The position numbers were made by a program, and so were the translations under genes. The notes beneath the pieces are model-generated. The model made no database searches, was not told the DNA's origin, and saw nothing but the letters and a program-made list of their open reading frames with translations. Source: Elysia chlorotica (Eukaryota; Mollusca; Gastropoda; Plakobranchidae). From it: a stretch of 64,000 bases of DNA. Below, piece after piece: positions 24,150 to 37,214 of this stretch. The stretch lies in the NCBI GenBank assembly GCA_003991915.1, contig RQTK01000003.1, positions 1,518,995-1,582,994 of the forward strand. Reading direction: 5' to 3'. How positions within the stretch are numbered: position 1 is the first letter of the stretch; every line of letters begins with the position of its first letter.

Positions 24150-25020
24150 GCCTCGGTTTAGCTTTGCCGGCACATATTGTGAAATGATGATATAATTTTT
24201 AGTTTTCAATAAAAGTTAATCTTTAAGTTGTCACAAGTACTGACCAACAAGGAACGATTGGAATTTTTTAAATGCATGTTTTATATTGACTCTGTTTAAG
24301 ACAGACAGAAAATGATAATTTACACATTCATTTTATTTTCGAGTGGATATTTAAGCGCTATTCGAGTAAGAGAATCGATTAAAGACATCAGAATTTGTGA
24401 TCTACTTATTTTTTTAAAAACTCTTTTAGAGGCTGATGGTTTTGGCAAAAATTTTTCACATGCGCCAAGATTGTCTGAAACTGTGCACTTTTTGTTGCCT
24501 TTAACAGCATCAATATTTTTGTTTTGTTTTAAGTCGTAATAACAATAGATGAAGGCTTCCAAAAATAACAAGAGGGCCACCGAAATTAACAAACATTTGA
24601 TTTAGCACCAAAGTGAGCTACACCATTAAAATGAGCATTATTCTGTCACAACCATAATGCTTATTAAAAATAATGTATCACTATTATTCTTTTGATTAAA
24701 CAATGAGTTCACTTCAGTCAATTTGGTGACTTTGCCTGTTATTTTGGGTAAGCTCACAATATATCTAAAGTTTTTTTTTGTTTATGGCCAAAGAATATAG
24801 AGATAGAACAGTTTTACCAAAGTTATTTTTGCTTCCTTTTAGTTTTCTTGAGAAGTGATTTCGTTTTTAATTGTCAATATAGCAATCTGCCTCCTCCCTT
24901 CTTTCTTCCCTTCCCCTCTATTTTTTTTCTCTATCTCACTCACGATTATTGTATCTCGTACTCCCCCCCCCTTTTTTTAAACTTTTGCTCCATCTTTCTG
25001 TCTCTCCCTACCTCTCTCTC
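24150..25020. other. Intergenic, AT-rich
   Basis: No gene recognised; CT-rich towards the right end. Confidence 0.5.
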
Positions 25021-25023
25021 TTT

Positions 25024-25088
<65 letters not shown>

Positions 25089-25100
25089 TTTCTCTCTGTA
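25021..25100 (+). repeat. (CT)n microsatellite
   Basis: CT dinucleotide run with minor interruptions. Confidence 0.9.
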
Positions 25101-25104
25101 TGTC

Positions 25105-25795
25105 TTTTCCCTCTTCTGCCTCTTTCCTCCCTCTACCTATCTTTTGTACCAGCAACAGGACATCAAAAGACCGTTAGCTTTTTATGACCACTTTGTCCAC
25201 ACCTTCACGCTCTTGTGTTCCAAGGATCCATTGCCCGATGTAGTCTTGCCAATACAACTTGTTTCATAAGGCCCAAATCAAAGAAGTACATGGGTCATGC
25301 AAAATGTCGACATCAACTTTTTTCGCGTTATTTTCTACAGCTATTCTGAATACGCACCTAAGAACGTGCGGGTTACTGTCTAGAAGACAATAGAGGCCCG
25401 ACGGTAGCAAACGTATACAGGAGCATGGCAATTCCTTTCTCTGACTAAGAGTCCCGAGGTTATATATCTTGAGGTAAAATTCACACACGTATTTCAGCAA
25501 AAAAGGAAAAAGAGAATGCCACACCCATGGAATTTTTCTATGTAGCTGTTCCCAAGCTTAACAGGATTATATATTATTAACATTTGAAAACACGACTGAT
25601 TAAAATCGGAAAAATATGGTTGAGAAAAAAAAGAAAGGAGAGACTCCTTTGCTAGGAACCACTGAGAACATTATATCACAAAATACAATGATAAAATGGC
25701 TAAAAGAAAAGGAAAAGAGAACTGTTATTCTTAGGAACATTTCAAGAATATAGTGCCAACCTTCATTTCATATTGAGAGGTCGTTTATACACCCC
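25105..25795. other. Intergenic with a slightly GC-richer block
   Basis: Bases 25150-25520 have somewhat coding-like composition on both strands, but no ATG-led frame or known domain was found. Confidence 0.35.
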
Positions 25796-25797
25796 CT

Positions 25798-25811
25798 TCT
25801 CTCTCGTTCTC

Positions 25812-25848
<37 letters not shown>

Positions 25849-25863
25849 CTTTGTGTCTGTTTA

Positions 25864-25900
<37 letters not shown>

Positions 25901-25947
25901 GTCTCTGTCTGTCTTTCTGTCTCTGTCTTTCTCTCTCTCTCTCTCTC
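25798..25947 (+). repeat. Compound CT/GTCT microsatellite
   Basis: CT runs alternate with GTCT runs. The SINE at 25948 is inserted at its right end. Confidence 0.9.
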
Positions 25948-26192
25948 GTGGGCGCGGTAGCCTTGTGGTAGAACATAGGCTTCTGACGCAGAAGGTCCGT
26001 GGTTTGAGCTCTGGCGATCTCGCCCCCTACTGGTTGGGTCGGTGTCAGTTTTATGTGACCAGCTGAGACAGGAGACAGGGCATCTCCGCCCTGTCTCATG
26101 AGTGGCAGCACTTACAATTGTCAGACGTCAGTCTTGGGGCCTGTCCCCAATATAGCCTATACAGTGCTGACGTTGGACGTTAAACAAACTTA
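25948..26192 (+). mobile_element. tRNA-derived SINE inserted in a CT/GTCT microsatellite
   Basis: The third good copy of the family: GGGCGCGGTAGCCTTGTGGT head, GTTTGAGCTC at the B-box, CCCTACTGGTTGGGTCGGTG body and a 3' tail ending near TTAACTCTC. CT repeat flanks both sides, so the target duplication cannot be delimited. Confidence 0.8.
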
Positions 26193-26195
26193 ACT

Positions 26196-26286
26196 CTCTA
26201 TGTCTGTCTGGCTCTCTCTCTCTGTCTGTTTCTCTGTCTGTTTCTCTGCCTGCCTCTCTCTCGCGCTATCGCTCTCTCGCTGTCTC

Positions 26287-26332
<46 letters not shown>

Positions 26333-26345
26333 TCTCTATCTCTCT
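26196..26345 (+). repeat. Compound CT/GTCT microsatellite
   Basis: Continuation of the array interrupted by the SINE. Confidence 0.9.
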
Positions 26346-26349
26346 TTAT

Positions 26350-27055
26350 ACGTGTGCAAATGTACGTCTATCTCTGGTTTATAAGGTTAAGGTACAGTTA
26401 AATACGTAACCTACTACGTGATCATCTTTCTCCATTATTTATTATTGTTATCGTCACCCCCTTTTTGATCTGTGAGTTTTTAGAATTACACTTCTTTGCG
26501 CAAAAATAGAAACAAGAACATTATAACTTTTCAAGCATTTTGGAGATTGTAAAAACCGGCATCCTGATAGCAGATCAAATAAACTACCATTACTATATCT
26601 AGTCTTAACTGGTACGTATGTGGCATATACCGGCAAAGCAAGCTCAGACTATCGTCTTGCCCCTCTCACGATTTCAGACTGTGCCAGAGTGACAGACTGA
26701 GTCGTACGTACCCGCCGACCGACGCTCAGCCCCAGCGCTTGACAAGATCTGTGGCCGCAGGTTCAGGAGGTGTAAATTCGCGGGCGATGTGACCGAACCC
26801 GCCAGCGCTACCACTCCGCTCCACGGTAATGTGTTTAGCGCTTGACCTGGCGGAACCAACGCTGCCTCGCTAGATCGGGACCGATAATGGATAATGAGAG
26901 TGATCAGGCAGTGCGTGCACAATCGCGGTAACCAGAATTAGTGTTTCCCCGGAGTTTTTCTATTCTGTGATAGTTTCGGAAATAAAAGCTAACAATGAAA
27001 TCATAGTCTGCTGAAATATTGTTAGATAAAAATAAGTGTACATTTGACGTGTTTT
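26350..27055. other. Intergenic with GC-rich patch 26650-26940
   Basis: The patch has AGCGCTTGAC twice and, on the minus strand, GAGTGGTAGCGCTGGCGGGT followed by TCGGTC, which is faintly tRNA-like. It could be another SINE or a regulatory region. No protein was recognised. Confidence 0.35.
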
Positions 27056-27061
27056 TGGTTG

Positions 27062-27170
27062 TTTCTTTTTTCCCAACGTCTCTAAGGGACAGATTGTTGC
27101 TTTTTTCCCAACGTCTATAAGAGACAAATTGTTGCTTTTCCCCCCTAACGCCTCTAAGAGACTTAGTTTT
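27062..27170 (+). repeat. Three 36-bp tandem units
   Basis: CCCAACGTCTCTAAGGGACA (27072), CCCAACGTCTATAAGAGACA (27108) and CCTAACGCCTCTAAGAGAC recur at a period of about 36 bp, with ATTGTTGC linkers. Confidence 0.8.
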
Positions 27171-27174
27171 TTCG

Positions 27175-27530
27175 ATGTTTACTAACTTTATCGTAAACCT
27201 TAATTTCATCGAAAAGGGTGTGTTTTAATTGACACACCTGTTCTGAAACGTAAGATTTTGATTGATCTGGTTTTTTTAACATTAAAAGTTATTAATTTCT
27301 TTGAGCATGAGACGTTTAAATATGGCAACAGGATAAATGCCGTGAAACCGAACAGTGTGCAGTTGCATTGTGATAACTGATATACTAGACTTCTAAGCTT
27401 TTAATTGAAAGAATACTCTTGAAAACACAATTATGTTTTAACACGTTGAAATTGGATACATGGAGTTCATTTGGCGGTAAGTGCAAGGCAAATTGGCCAT
27501 TTAAGTATAATCTTTGGATTTACCTCTACT
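27175..27530. other. Intergenic, AT-rich
   Basis: No gene recognised. Confidence 0.5.
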
Positions 27531-27535
27531 ATATG

Positions 27536-27760
<225 letters not shown>

Positions 27761-27769
27761 TGCTGCTGA

Positions 27770-28425
27770 TGATGATTTTATTATCGATATTGCTTCTTTA
27801 ATTTATATATGAGAATGTTCTAAGCCATCATGTTTATTTTACTTCTACCTTTACTAATACCAGTCTTTTACTACTTCTATCAAAACAAACCAGACCCGCT
27901 GTGGTATAGCAGCCGTAGGTTCTTCTATAGGTTTGAAAGTGCAACAATCTTTATTTGATACAGATTGTTGGTAAAATGGAAATTATTCTTCAACCGCAAG
28001 CTATAAAAAAGTCATACCTCGGGTAAATGTTATTTCAAACTCTGAATCTAAATTAGTTTCCACTCTCTGGAAGAGCCTATCTGGAACCATCTCTCAGTAA
28101 CAAGGTTTTGCTTCTCTCATTCAATGCATTCCGAAATGATGGGCATTTTCATCTCGACATATCAGACTTTGCCTTCCTCTTCTTCTTCTTGCATATAGTC
28201 TGAGTCGTCAACCGGTGAGTTGTCCATCGATTATCCAAAAATCTTGGTACGTGAGCAAACCATCTGTGTTTTGATTCTTTCTTTGCAGTTGCAAATTAAC
28301 TCTGTCAGAAAAAACAACAAAAAACGGACATTCAAGTTTGCATACGTGAAAGAAAAAATTATTAGTATGCATGTAGATCAAAATTTCATAGTTTCTCATC
28401 GGACTTACATCAGTTATCTAAGAAC
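27770..28425. other. Intergenic
   Basis: No gene or element recognised. Confidence 0.5.
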
Positions 28426-28428
28426 AAA

Positions 28429-29105
28429 GGAAACTCTTCCTCACACCAGCAATCTGGAAGTGTCGGACTCGTGAATGCGCAACTGCCACTGCCCGTTACG
28501 CTTCCCTTTCTATTGTAGTCAGAAAAAGCCTAAAGAATGCAGTGGCACCTCTCAAAGGCTGTGATTAATGTGGTGTAAAGCCAGGTACAGCTGATGCAAT
28601 ATCCTGTAAAAATCCCTGTTGCAAAGAGAACAATAATAGATATTTATTCTGAACACAGCGCTTTGTAAACTATGCCGAAAACTTGAGAGGGTTGGAGGAA
28701 AAAAAAGGTTGGAGGAGGAGGACGAGGTGGTGGTTTAGTTGAAAATTGTTTGCAATGACTGTCATCAAAGGTAGCAGTGGTAAATTTTTCTTGCGATATC
28801 TTTATTTTTTTATAATTACAAAATTGTATGTGTTAACCATATCCACCCTAGCTGCAAAGATGACTGTGAAACGTAAACGTTTAGTAAAACCGTGATTGAT
28901 TTCGTTAAATTTGAATTTTCATGGCTTAGTTTTGTTATACAAGTTATGTATGTACCTCGTCGTCTATCTCCAAAGTGTTCACATGTATTTCACTATCTCT
29001 CTTACTCTATGTAAGGGAGATAGTGAAATACTCTTAATTCACGCACCGCTCTCTATTTTCTCGCCATCTGTGAATCAGTAGCATCTTCTCACTTCCTTCA
29101 CCCCA
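28429..29105 (+). repeat. Dispersed ~700-bp repeat, copy 2
   Basis: Near-identical to 19989-20700, in the same orientation 8.4 kb away. It lacks the G-run insert and contains the same hairpin at 28987-29029. It also ends in (GTCT)n. Confidence 0.75.
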
Positions 29106-29121
29106 TGTCTGTCTGTCTGCC

Positions 29122-29154
<33 letters not shown>

Positions 29155-29230
29155 TTCTGTCTGTCTCTCTTTCTCTCACTCTCTCTCTATCTCTCTCTCT
29201 ATCTTTCTCTCTCTCTCTTTCTCTCTCTGT
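29106..29230 (+). repeat. (GTCT)n/(CT)n compound microsatellite
   Basis: Same arrangement as at 20700, but shorter and more interrupted. Confidence 0.9.
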
Positions 29231-29234
29231 CGTG

Positions 29235-30200
29235 TTTATTTGATCATTATCTGAGCTCACAGACCAGAGAAAACACATGAAATATGCATTGCTGATTTCG
29301 TGACACTGTCTCGCTATTGATTGCTAAAAAAAAAAAGAAAACAGTAAAGCGCCTGCATGCTTTTATTGAATCCCCAAGATTTTTGATAGACTTCTCGTTA
29401 CCTTTGGACTATAGCTGTTTTTTTTTCCTTCAATTGGAACGGCTAAATAATTATCTCTTTGAATAGCTGCCTCTTTAAATTGATTGCTTGGACAAATAAA
29501 TGCAATCATCGCCTGTGTCGTTGTTATAAATAGGCCTGTGAGAAATTATGTGCTTACGTTTTAGTTTGAATAAGGATGTTTTGAGTTAGGGCTTAATATT
29601 TTCATCCTCTTGGATCAAACAAAGTTTAAAATCACAATCACAACAAAGAAACAAACAAACTAGGAAGGTACTTTAGAGGGATATAATTGTATAAATATAA
29701 AGACGTCATTGAAAAATGAGAAACATAAATGAATTATCGCGTTGTTCTTACTGATGACTTCATTGATGTTCTGTGTATGCTCTGATAAATACTTTAAAAT
29801 ATATTAGACAAATTACAAATTCTAAATTTTGGTATCCAATATATATTTTAGATGCATTAAGATAAAGTGTTATCTCCGATTTTAAAACTTTGAAATCTAA
29901 ACGAAGTAAAAGGAATGGAAACGAAGTTAATTTTTTTTTCATACCAGACTTGCTTTTCTGTAAAACTAAAACAAAGAGGTATAGACAATATAATTTTAGA
30001 AGGAGAACTAATAATCTCAGTGTCAAAGTTTTTGTTCATTTTTCTAGCATAATTATTATGAGCTCTTCCCCCCAACGATGATGTTTCTTATTTAATCTGA
30101 CTGAATGAATTCATTAATGCCTCACGAACGCTTTGAAAAACACGTTGGTCTCTACTCTGTGGGAAAAACGTTAATCCATTTTGTAACGTGGCGGTGCTCA
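29235..30200. other. Intergenic, AT-rich
   Basis: No gene recognised. Confidence 0.5.
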
Positions 30201-30208
30201 CTTAAGCG

Positions 30209-30278
30209 TATATAAGGCGTCAAATTCACTACTAGCGGACTGCAGGCAGTAGAGTCAATAAAAATTACATAAGTATGT
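30209..30278 (+). promoter_or_regulatory. Candidate TATA promoter with a possible non-coding first exon
   Basis: TATATAAGG at 30209-30217 would place transcription start near 30239. A strong donor GTATGT follows at 30273-30278. No downstream coding exon was identified, so this is a weak inference. Confidence 0.2.
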
Positions 30279-30284
30279 GTTTTT

Positions 30285-31560
30285 GAAAACTGAAGGTTTT
30301 CTTTGAGGTTATCCTAGGTCATCCCCCTTGTTAAGTGTGCCCGTGGGTTACAAAATTACTTTGAATTGCTAATTCACGCTTTAATTCTTCACAAATCCTT
30401 GCCCGTAAAAATTTGTAGGAGAAAAGTCATTTCCACATTTTTACAAGCATGCATACATTTTTGTATACATTCTTCTTTTAAAAAGCATGAAAATAATATT
30501 ATGGAGTTGAAAGTGATGTATTTCTTTTCAATTCACACCAAGCGGTGTGATTATCGTCACGATTAATTTTTACTAGATATTACTTGTTTTATTGAAGGCT
30601 TAAAAACATCTTTCATAGCAGAAAGACCCATTCTTTTTTTAACTTAGGGGTAAAGTGCAGTAAAAAAGTAAAGCATGTGATGGGAGAATAAATCTTGTAA
30701 AGTTTATGTTCCATTCTTCACTTAGGTTCCTTGATTTCTGTCAACGGATCTATTAGTTATTTTTCTTTATTCGACTATCTTCTAAGAGAGAATACACCAC
30801 CACTGACTGAATTCGTAAGTTCACTTTTAGTAGTAAGAGTAAGAGCTGTATTTCATAACAAGTTAGGGATATCTATAAGAGTTTTTAGTCATAAATAGAG
30901 TTTGAAATTTTAAGCCAGGAAGGCAGCACGCAAGACAAAGAAAATAGCTTTAAAACAGCATCAGTAGTAGAAATCTAGGACTTGAAACTCCTGGACCTAT
31001 AATAATTCTGTTTATCCTGAGTTTAGGTTAGAATATAGAGGTTCAAACGCCGTAACAATGATCCTCCTAATCTACCACAGTCATACTAATTATGTGAGGC
31101 TAAGATAAGACCATCTGAACCTAGTACAAACAATCTTTGAGATGTAGTAGTCAATGTTTCGAAATGATTTTTTTAAGTGTGTCGAAAACATATGACAGTT
31201 GAAATGGAGTGATTATTGTTAAGTACAAGTTAGGCAACTTACAAAGTCAGGGATGCATGACTTTTCTCTGTAGCCTATTGCATTTGCACATGAGTGGAGC
31301 CATCTCAAGGACTTTTCACTCGATTGTCAATACAGCGGCTGAGGAATCAGTTCAAACCATTCTCATTTTATTATCTTGGGAACAGAAAAACTACCGTATC
31401 GTACTGCTATGTGTTTTGTCTATCTTTGTGTACCTTCACACACGATTTTACTTCTATTGTGTTTGCTATTTTTCGTTTATATCGATGACTTTGCCCATTC
31501 GAAGCTTCTATTATTGATATCTGCAATACACATCATATTAATATTGTTTTTTTTAGTTAT
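30285..31560. other. Intergenic, AT-rich
   Basis: No gene recognised. Confidence 0.5.
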
Positions 31561-31561
31561 A

Positions 31562-31765
31562 GGTGGACAAGAAGAAGTCTCACAAGGAGTGTTCCAAGCT
31601 CTTAATAGGGAAATCCCTGGTTCGAGCCCCGATTAGAACGCCGTGTTCTTTTCTACTAGTTTGGTTGGTTTTTGCATAATGGTAGTGTCCCCGCGTTGGC
31701 GTTACTCTCGGGACCTGTCTGCGATATAATCAAGTTACTGTCATTAATAAACTACTAAACCAACA
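31562..31765 (+). mobile_element. tRNA-like SINE, second family
   Basis: CACAAGGAGTGTTCCAAGCTC and AATCCCTGGTTCGAGCCCC form a tRNA-like head with a clear B-box (GGTTCGAGCCC). An unrelated body of about 120 bp follows, ending in an AACCAAC/AAATCAAA tail. The body is unlike the 1512 family. Confidence 0.55.
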
Positions 31766-31769
31766 AATC

Positions 31770-32298
31770 AAATGTAGTCATTGGTGGTACCTTAGATGCT
31801 GCATTCATGCTCACTTTCTGTATTTATCTACCGCCTGTTTTTGCAACGCCAGATAGCTTAGCCGTTCTGAATGAAGAGTAGGAGGTCCGAGACTTATCTG
31901 AACCCTCATCTGTGTAAAGTATTCTCCACAAAACGTCCACTTGCCAATATGTTCTACTTATTTTTTAAGCTCCTACTTTTTTAATTAAACGTATCCACCA
32001 CATTTCTAGTGGTTGTCCTGTCTGATTATATCTCCCGAATTCAGGATTTCTGCTTAGACGATTTCTCTTTCTTTATGTTTACGATTTCGCAACTCCTATC
32101 ATTCATTTCACTTTTTTCAATTGTTGTGTGTGTGTGTAAGGTAAATTCGTATGTTTTTTTTTGGAGAAGGCCATTTTCATATGTAATCAGTACTGTAATA
32201 AGTTCAAAAACCCTTACCTACACAATTCACACACTCTTTTCCTCAGCGCTCTATCCCTCTCCACCCTGTCACTCTGTCTCTTTTTATCAATCTCTCTC

Positions 32299-32344
<46 letters not shown>

Positions 32345-34030
32345 GCAATATCTTTTTTTCTCTGCCTTTCTATTTCTTCATTCCTTTAATGCCCCTGCCT
32401 CTTACTTTTTTAGTCCTTCATTTCCTCACATCTCCGCTGGTTCTAAATTTCCTTCCTCAAAACTTTTTTTCTGTATCAATATTTCGTTATAAGTATTTAC
32501 GGTTTAAGATTTTTCGCTTTATTTTTCGTATTTGAAATATAAGCTGTACAATTTTCTCTGGACTACCTAACAATAGATATCTACCAACGTCTTTATCCTT
32601 TTATTACCTGAACAACATTTCTCTCTCCAATACCGATGTTTAAGTTACGTTATGTGATGATTGTGAAAACCAGTCGCTAACATCCGTGACAGCGGGAGGG
32701 GGGGGGGGGGGGGTTTAAAACCCTCCTCTAACAGCGTTCCAAGAGATTCCAAGAGAATTTGTTGACCTCCTCACCTATCCTGCACCTCCTTTATAGACTG
32801 TAACAAATTTATTCATGCTCCAGAGCCGAGCCCTCATATGAGATTAATCCCTCTTGAATCCGTGTCTAACATTTTTGTCCATTCCTGTCTATGAAAGGAT
32901 ACATGTATTCATGTAGAATGAATGGCAAGTAACGGACAAATCTCATAGACTGATTACGTGTTTGTGTAAATGTTACCGTGAAAAAGGTGGATTTTTGAAA
33001 AGTGAATCTTGCTGAAGTTGAAGCATTGCAGCATTGAAGGGTGCACTGCATGTTCAATGCCCCGGTCAAGATTTTAACGATAGAAAGTATAGCTTAATTG
33101 ATCGCTACCATCAATATCTCTATGGTCGCTAGGCATCCAGACTGTTTATATTTCTGTTTTAAAATTGAATTTATTTTGAGTTAGATTGACAAAATTCCAA
33201 GTGGATTTTATATTTTAAACACCCTATAAAATGTTACTCTTATGAGTCTCATCATTCGCAACAAACGCTGGTACGTTATACTTGCGTTAAGACATGAGGA
33301 TAACCAATATTTTACTTTTATGTTCATCAATAATCCTTATAAAAATAGTTTATAATTAACAACCACGCTTTTGTTAGAATCACAAGATAAACATTGTTTT
33401 ACTAGATTACAATCATTTAATCCGTGCATGGTTTCAATCGACTTTGTATGGCAACAGCGTAAATCATGAACTATGCATCCGCTTTACCTTAATGGGTGTG
33501 AACGGTTATTTTTATGATAAATCACAAATAACATTATCATTCGTCATAAACAACAAAGCGGCTGTAAAAAAATACCTGATGAGAAATTGGATAATGAAAG
33601 AAAATGAATCCGAATATTTAAATGCAGTAAAAAATCAAAATGCCGCAGCTACAACGCAAAGCAGTAAGTCAGTAACCCGCTCCGTGTGTGTCTTTGCAGT
33701 AAAAATGTTGTTTTATTACTTTTATGTTTCTTAAGTTCCTCACAGAAACATAATGCTGATCTAGTGATCCAGCTTAGATTCGATCCACGGGCCACCAAAC
33801 GTCATTCGAGAGGGCTGGCAGAATGATCTACTGATTTTGTAACTAATAGATGCACATCGTTTTGCAGTCGACTCCACGTGTGTCTTTGCAGTAGGAAAAC
33901 AAGTGATTTTACGAAACAGGTCCTCATCATCAATTAGTTTTTAAGACTTATCAGACATTTTTAACTTTAAAAAAAAAATATTCCATACAATATAAAAAAA
34001 TAACAACTGCCTTCTTTTCTTGAATGATTG
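31770..34030. other. Intergenic with (CT)n run and poly-G
   Basis: A CT run lies at about 32285-32342 and a G-run at 32698-32713. No gene recognised. Confidence 0.5.
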
Positions 34031-34037
34031 TTATTGT

Positions 34038-34192
34038 CCGTTGAGTTAAGTTGAGTTAGTTGTTTAACTTCCATTGCCAGCACCATGTAGACTATACTGT
34101 GGGCGGGCCCCAAGACTGACGTATGACAATTGTATGTGCTGTCACACATGAGACAGGGCAGGCAGACCTGGACTCAAGTCATCATACTGCGT
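34038..34192 (-). mobile_element. Truncated SINE, reverse orientation
   Basis: The minus strand reads the shared 3' body: CCTGTCTCATGTGTGACAGC, then CATACGTCAGTCTTGGGGCC, ending in the ACTCA-type tail. The tRNA-like head is missing. Confidence 0.7.
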
Positions 34193-34199
34193 AATACTG

Positions 34200-34640
34200 C
34201 GTTGGGCCCATCATAACATATTAATTTTCCGATTTTTATGAGAAAAAAAAAGACAAAATCGTTTTATTGTTTTTGAAGTAGAAGATTGAGGAGGTGGGAA
34301 AGTTTTGGCCAAAACGTTGCATGCACTGATGTATGGATGTGATGCAATAACCATATGGTTGAATGAATTTCGAGAGTACGTGTGCGCTTTGTTGTTAAGT
34401 ACATGGAAGTGCTCTTGAATTGTACATTTCAATGTACATATGAAAAAATCGATTGTAATAATGAATTCGTACCGACAGTGGCACAATCAAACGGTGCGAG
34501 AAAAGTAAATCAATAATACTGTCACAATTCATAGTGAGACATTGTTTAAATTGTGTTTTTTTTGTTTGTTTGTTTCTTTGCGTATCTGGGTTAGGATTAT
34601 TTAGGCAGTAACCTTCTTATTTAAACCCTTATAAAAAAAA
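34200..34640. other. Intergenic
   Basis: No gene recognised. Confidence 0.5.
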
Positions 34641-34641
34641 A

Positions 34642-34790
34642 ACTCTGTCTGAAGATCACTGTGAGGTTGTATGAAGCAATAGCCTGAGCAAGCATCACTC
34701 TAACTCCTCATAGCGATAGAACTGTGAGCTCTTATTATGAAGCGTCTCATTAAGTCTCTGGTAAGAGGGCGCTACTAAAATTAACTTGCA
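34642..34790 (+). repeat. Degenerate dispersed repeat, copy 2 of 3
   Basis: Blocks CTGTCTGAAGATC, ACTCTAACTCCTC, CTGTGAGCTC, GAAGCGTCTCATTAAG and TCTCTGG follow the order seen at 2695-2905 and 58845-59020. Confidence 0.5.
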
Positions 34791-34799
34791 GCGAACTTT

Positions 34800-37154
34800 C
34801 ACCGTCAAGCACTTTATTGCTCTTGACAATGACATTGCGTTCGGTACTCTGGTGTATCTAAGATCAAATAATGTCTGCGCCTTGAACTAATTAATTGGCC
34901 ATGTGCAAACGGAAGCGAGTGACAGCAGCTGTTAGTAGACGATTTACTGCCTACTAATATTCTCCTACAGGATACTTAACATTGTCCATATATTTTCTTC
35001 TCAACAGAAAATTATTAGTTTTATTGCGGTTTATGAACAATCATTTGAAGATAAATCAATTGTTTTTAATACAAAGTCGTGCATAATGTGTCATTCAATC
35101 ATAATCGAGACACAAATTACTGTTATGTTAAGTGCACTTGAACTTTTGCTTTAAGTGTTATAATGTTGTGTAAAATATTGCAATTATTGCAGTTTTATTT
35201 GTATCCCATTTGGGTCTTTTAAGCATTGTCTGCTATTTCTAAAATTATTTTGTAATAGATTAAAATGAATCAATAAAAGTATGTCATAGTAGTTCATAAA
35301 CCTGCTTGTAAATATACAAACTATAATTTAGCTAATTTTTAAGAGAACTAAAAATGTTGTAAAAAAAAAAAAAAAGTTCAATGCTACTTGTAATACTGGC
35401 AGAGTTGGATAAACATTTTTTCACTTATAAAAGACTTGCCAAAAATATAAATTATAGACAGGCTTGTATAATAAGGATCTGAACGGGATTTCTGGGGAAG
35501 TTGTAAGTATATATTTTTTAAATCATTTAAAATCGCGACGTTCATAATAATAAACACGAACCGATAAGTAATTATTATCCTCATGCTTTTTGCCTATAAG
35601 TATTAAAGTAAATTATTGAAATACGCTTTGAAAATATACAGGAGATGCAGAAGTGTTTTTAGCCGAATGTACTAATTGAGCAAAACACGGCGTTCTATAT
35701 TTAAAGGTGTATTATATTGGAATAGGTCACCATGAACTTAGTAAAAAAATGTTATTATAAGGAGTAAAATCTATTTTATTGGGAAAAGAAAGAAAACAAG
35801 CCGATACCACTAAATTAATAATGCAACAAGAGCGTTTCAATCCATGCTACGTGGGGCTCTTGAGAGACCTCCATAGTAACTACTTGAAAGTTAACGCGCA
35901 TTTTGCAACGAAATAATTATAATTGTAACGCACGTTTTGAAGTTCCTCCAATTATTCCAGAGTCTTCAGCATTCTTTGCATGGCCAAAAACTGAACCGCC
36001 ATAAAAATATTCCGCTCACTATATCTAAAACAGGTATAGCATTTTGCTAGTATAGAAGAAAACAATGTGAAAGGTTACTGCAATATTGATTTTTCTATGA
36101 TCAATCTCAACATCTTTTAGAGGCCTCCTTATGCCAGTATACCGAAGTGTATGCAATGTGCAGCTATTATTAATTTTGTTGTTTATGAATTATACATCAA
36201 TTTGATCTTACTTTGTATTTTCTACACATACTCATTTCTGTTTTTTTTTGGTTCATCTGACACAGAGGTTTTTATGTATACTATAATGATACAGCTTTAA
36301 AAATACTAGCTAGGAACGTCTAAAATAGCAGCATCTTCATGGTATAGTTAGGTTAATTTACAAAGTATAGCTTTAAATTATGCATTATGAAAATATCAAA
36401 ATATTCTGAGATATAGCCTAGATCAAGATTTCTTCTCAAGTAACTTTGTAAGTTTATTCTGGAAACTTGTTGGGCATCTGTGATTTCCTCTAAGCCATCC
36501 ATAGGGCTAATTGATTGTTCACTGCTGTCGAATAACTCTATCAACTGACTACTGTTACCAATTTTCGTAAACTTGAAAACGAATTAAAGGTTTTAAAATT
36601 AAACTATAATCATTCTACACATGATCACACCAAAGAAACCAAAACGCAGATGTGTATCGGTTATGATCAGTTAGTCTATCAAATCGTTTGTCGAGCATGA
36701 CACAATGTTCATTACTTTGAAACTGTAAGCTTGTAACAACAGAGTGGTGATATCTCAGGCACAAACTGCTTACATTTGTACAGTGGTTTTTTAAGAGTCC
36801 TAAACAATTGTAAAAATAAAAAAGAGTTTGAAGTTATCTATTTTCTTTCTTTTTGTTGTTGAAGGAAAACTTAAATGATATCGTTATAAAGATTGAAAAA
36901 ACTCCAAGATTGTTTGCCATTTCTTTTTTTCTTTTAGCTCCTTACGAAACAGCTCATGGTGACATGCGCTTGGTTTAATCATTCGGCCCAGCAATATTGA
37001 CAGACCCTCGTCCTGACACGGAATTTAAACTCGTTTCACACTCCAAGGGACTTTTCGGGAGACATGCCTTAATGCTAATATAACCTGTATCAGGCGCCTT
37101 TTCTGTTTTCCTTCTGTCCATATGTCTTGTATGCCCATCTGTCCGTGTGGCTAC

Positions 37155-37214
<60 letters not shown>

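Noticed and set aside
25264..25524. Minus-strand 86-codon frame
   Set aside because: No recognisable family and no supporting signals.
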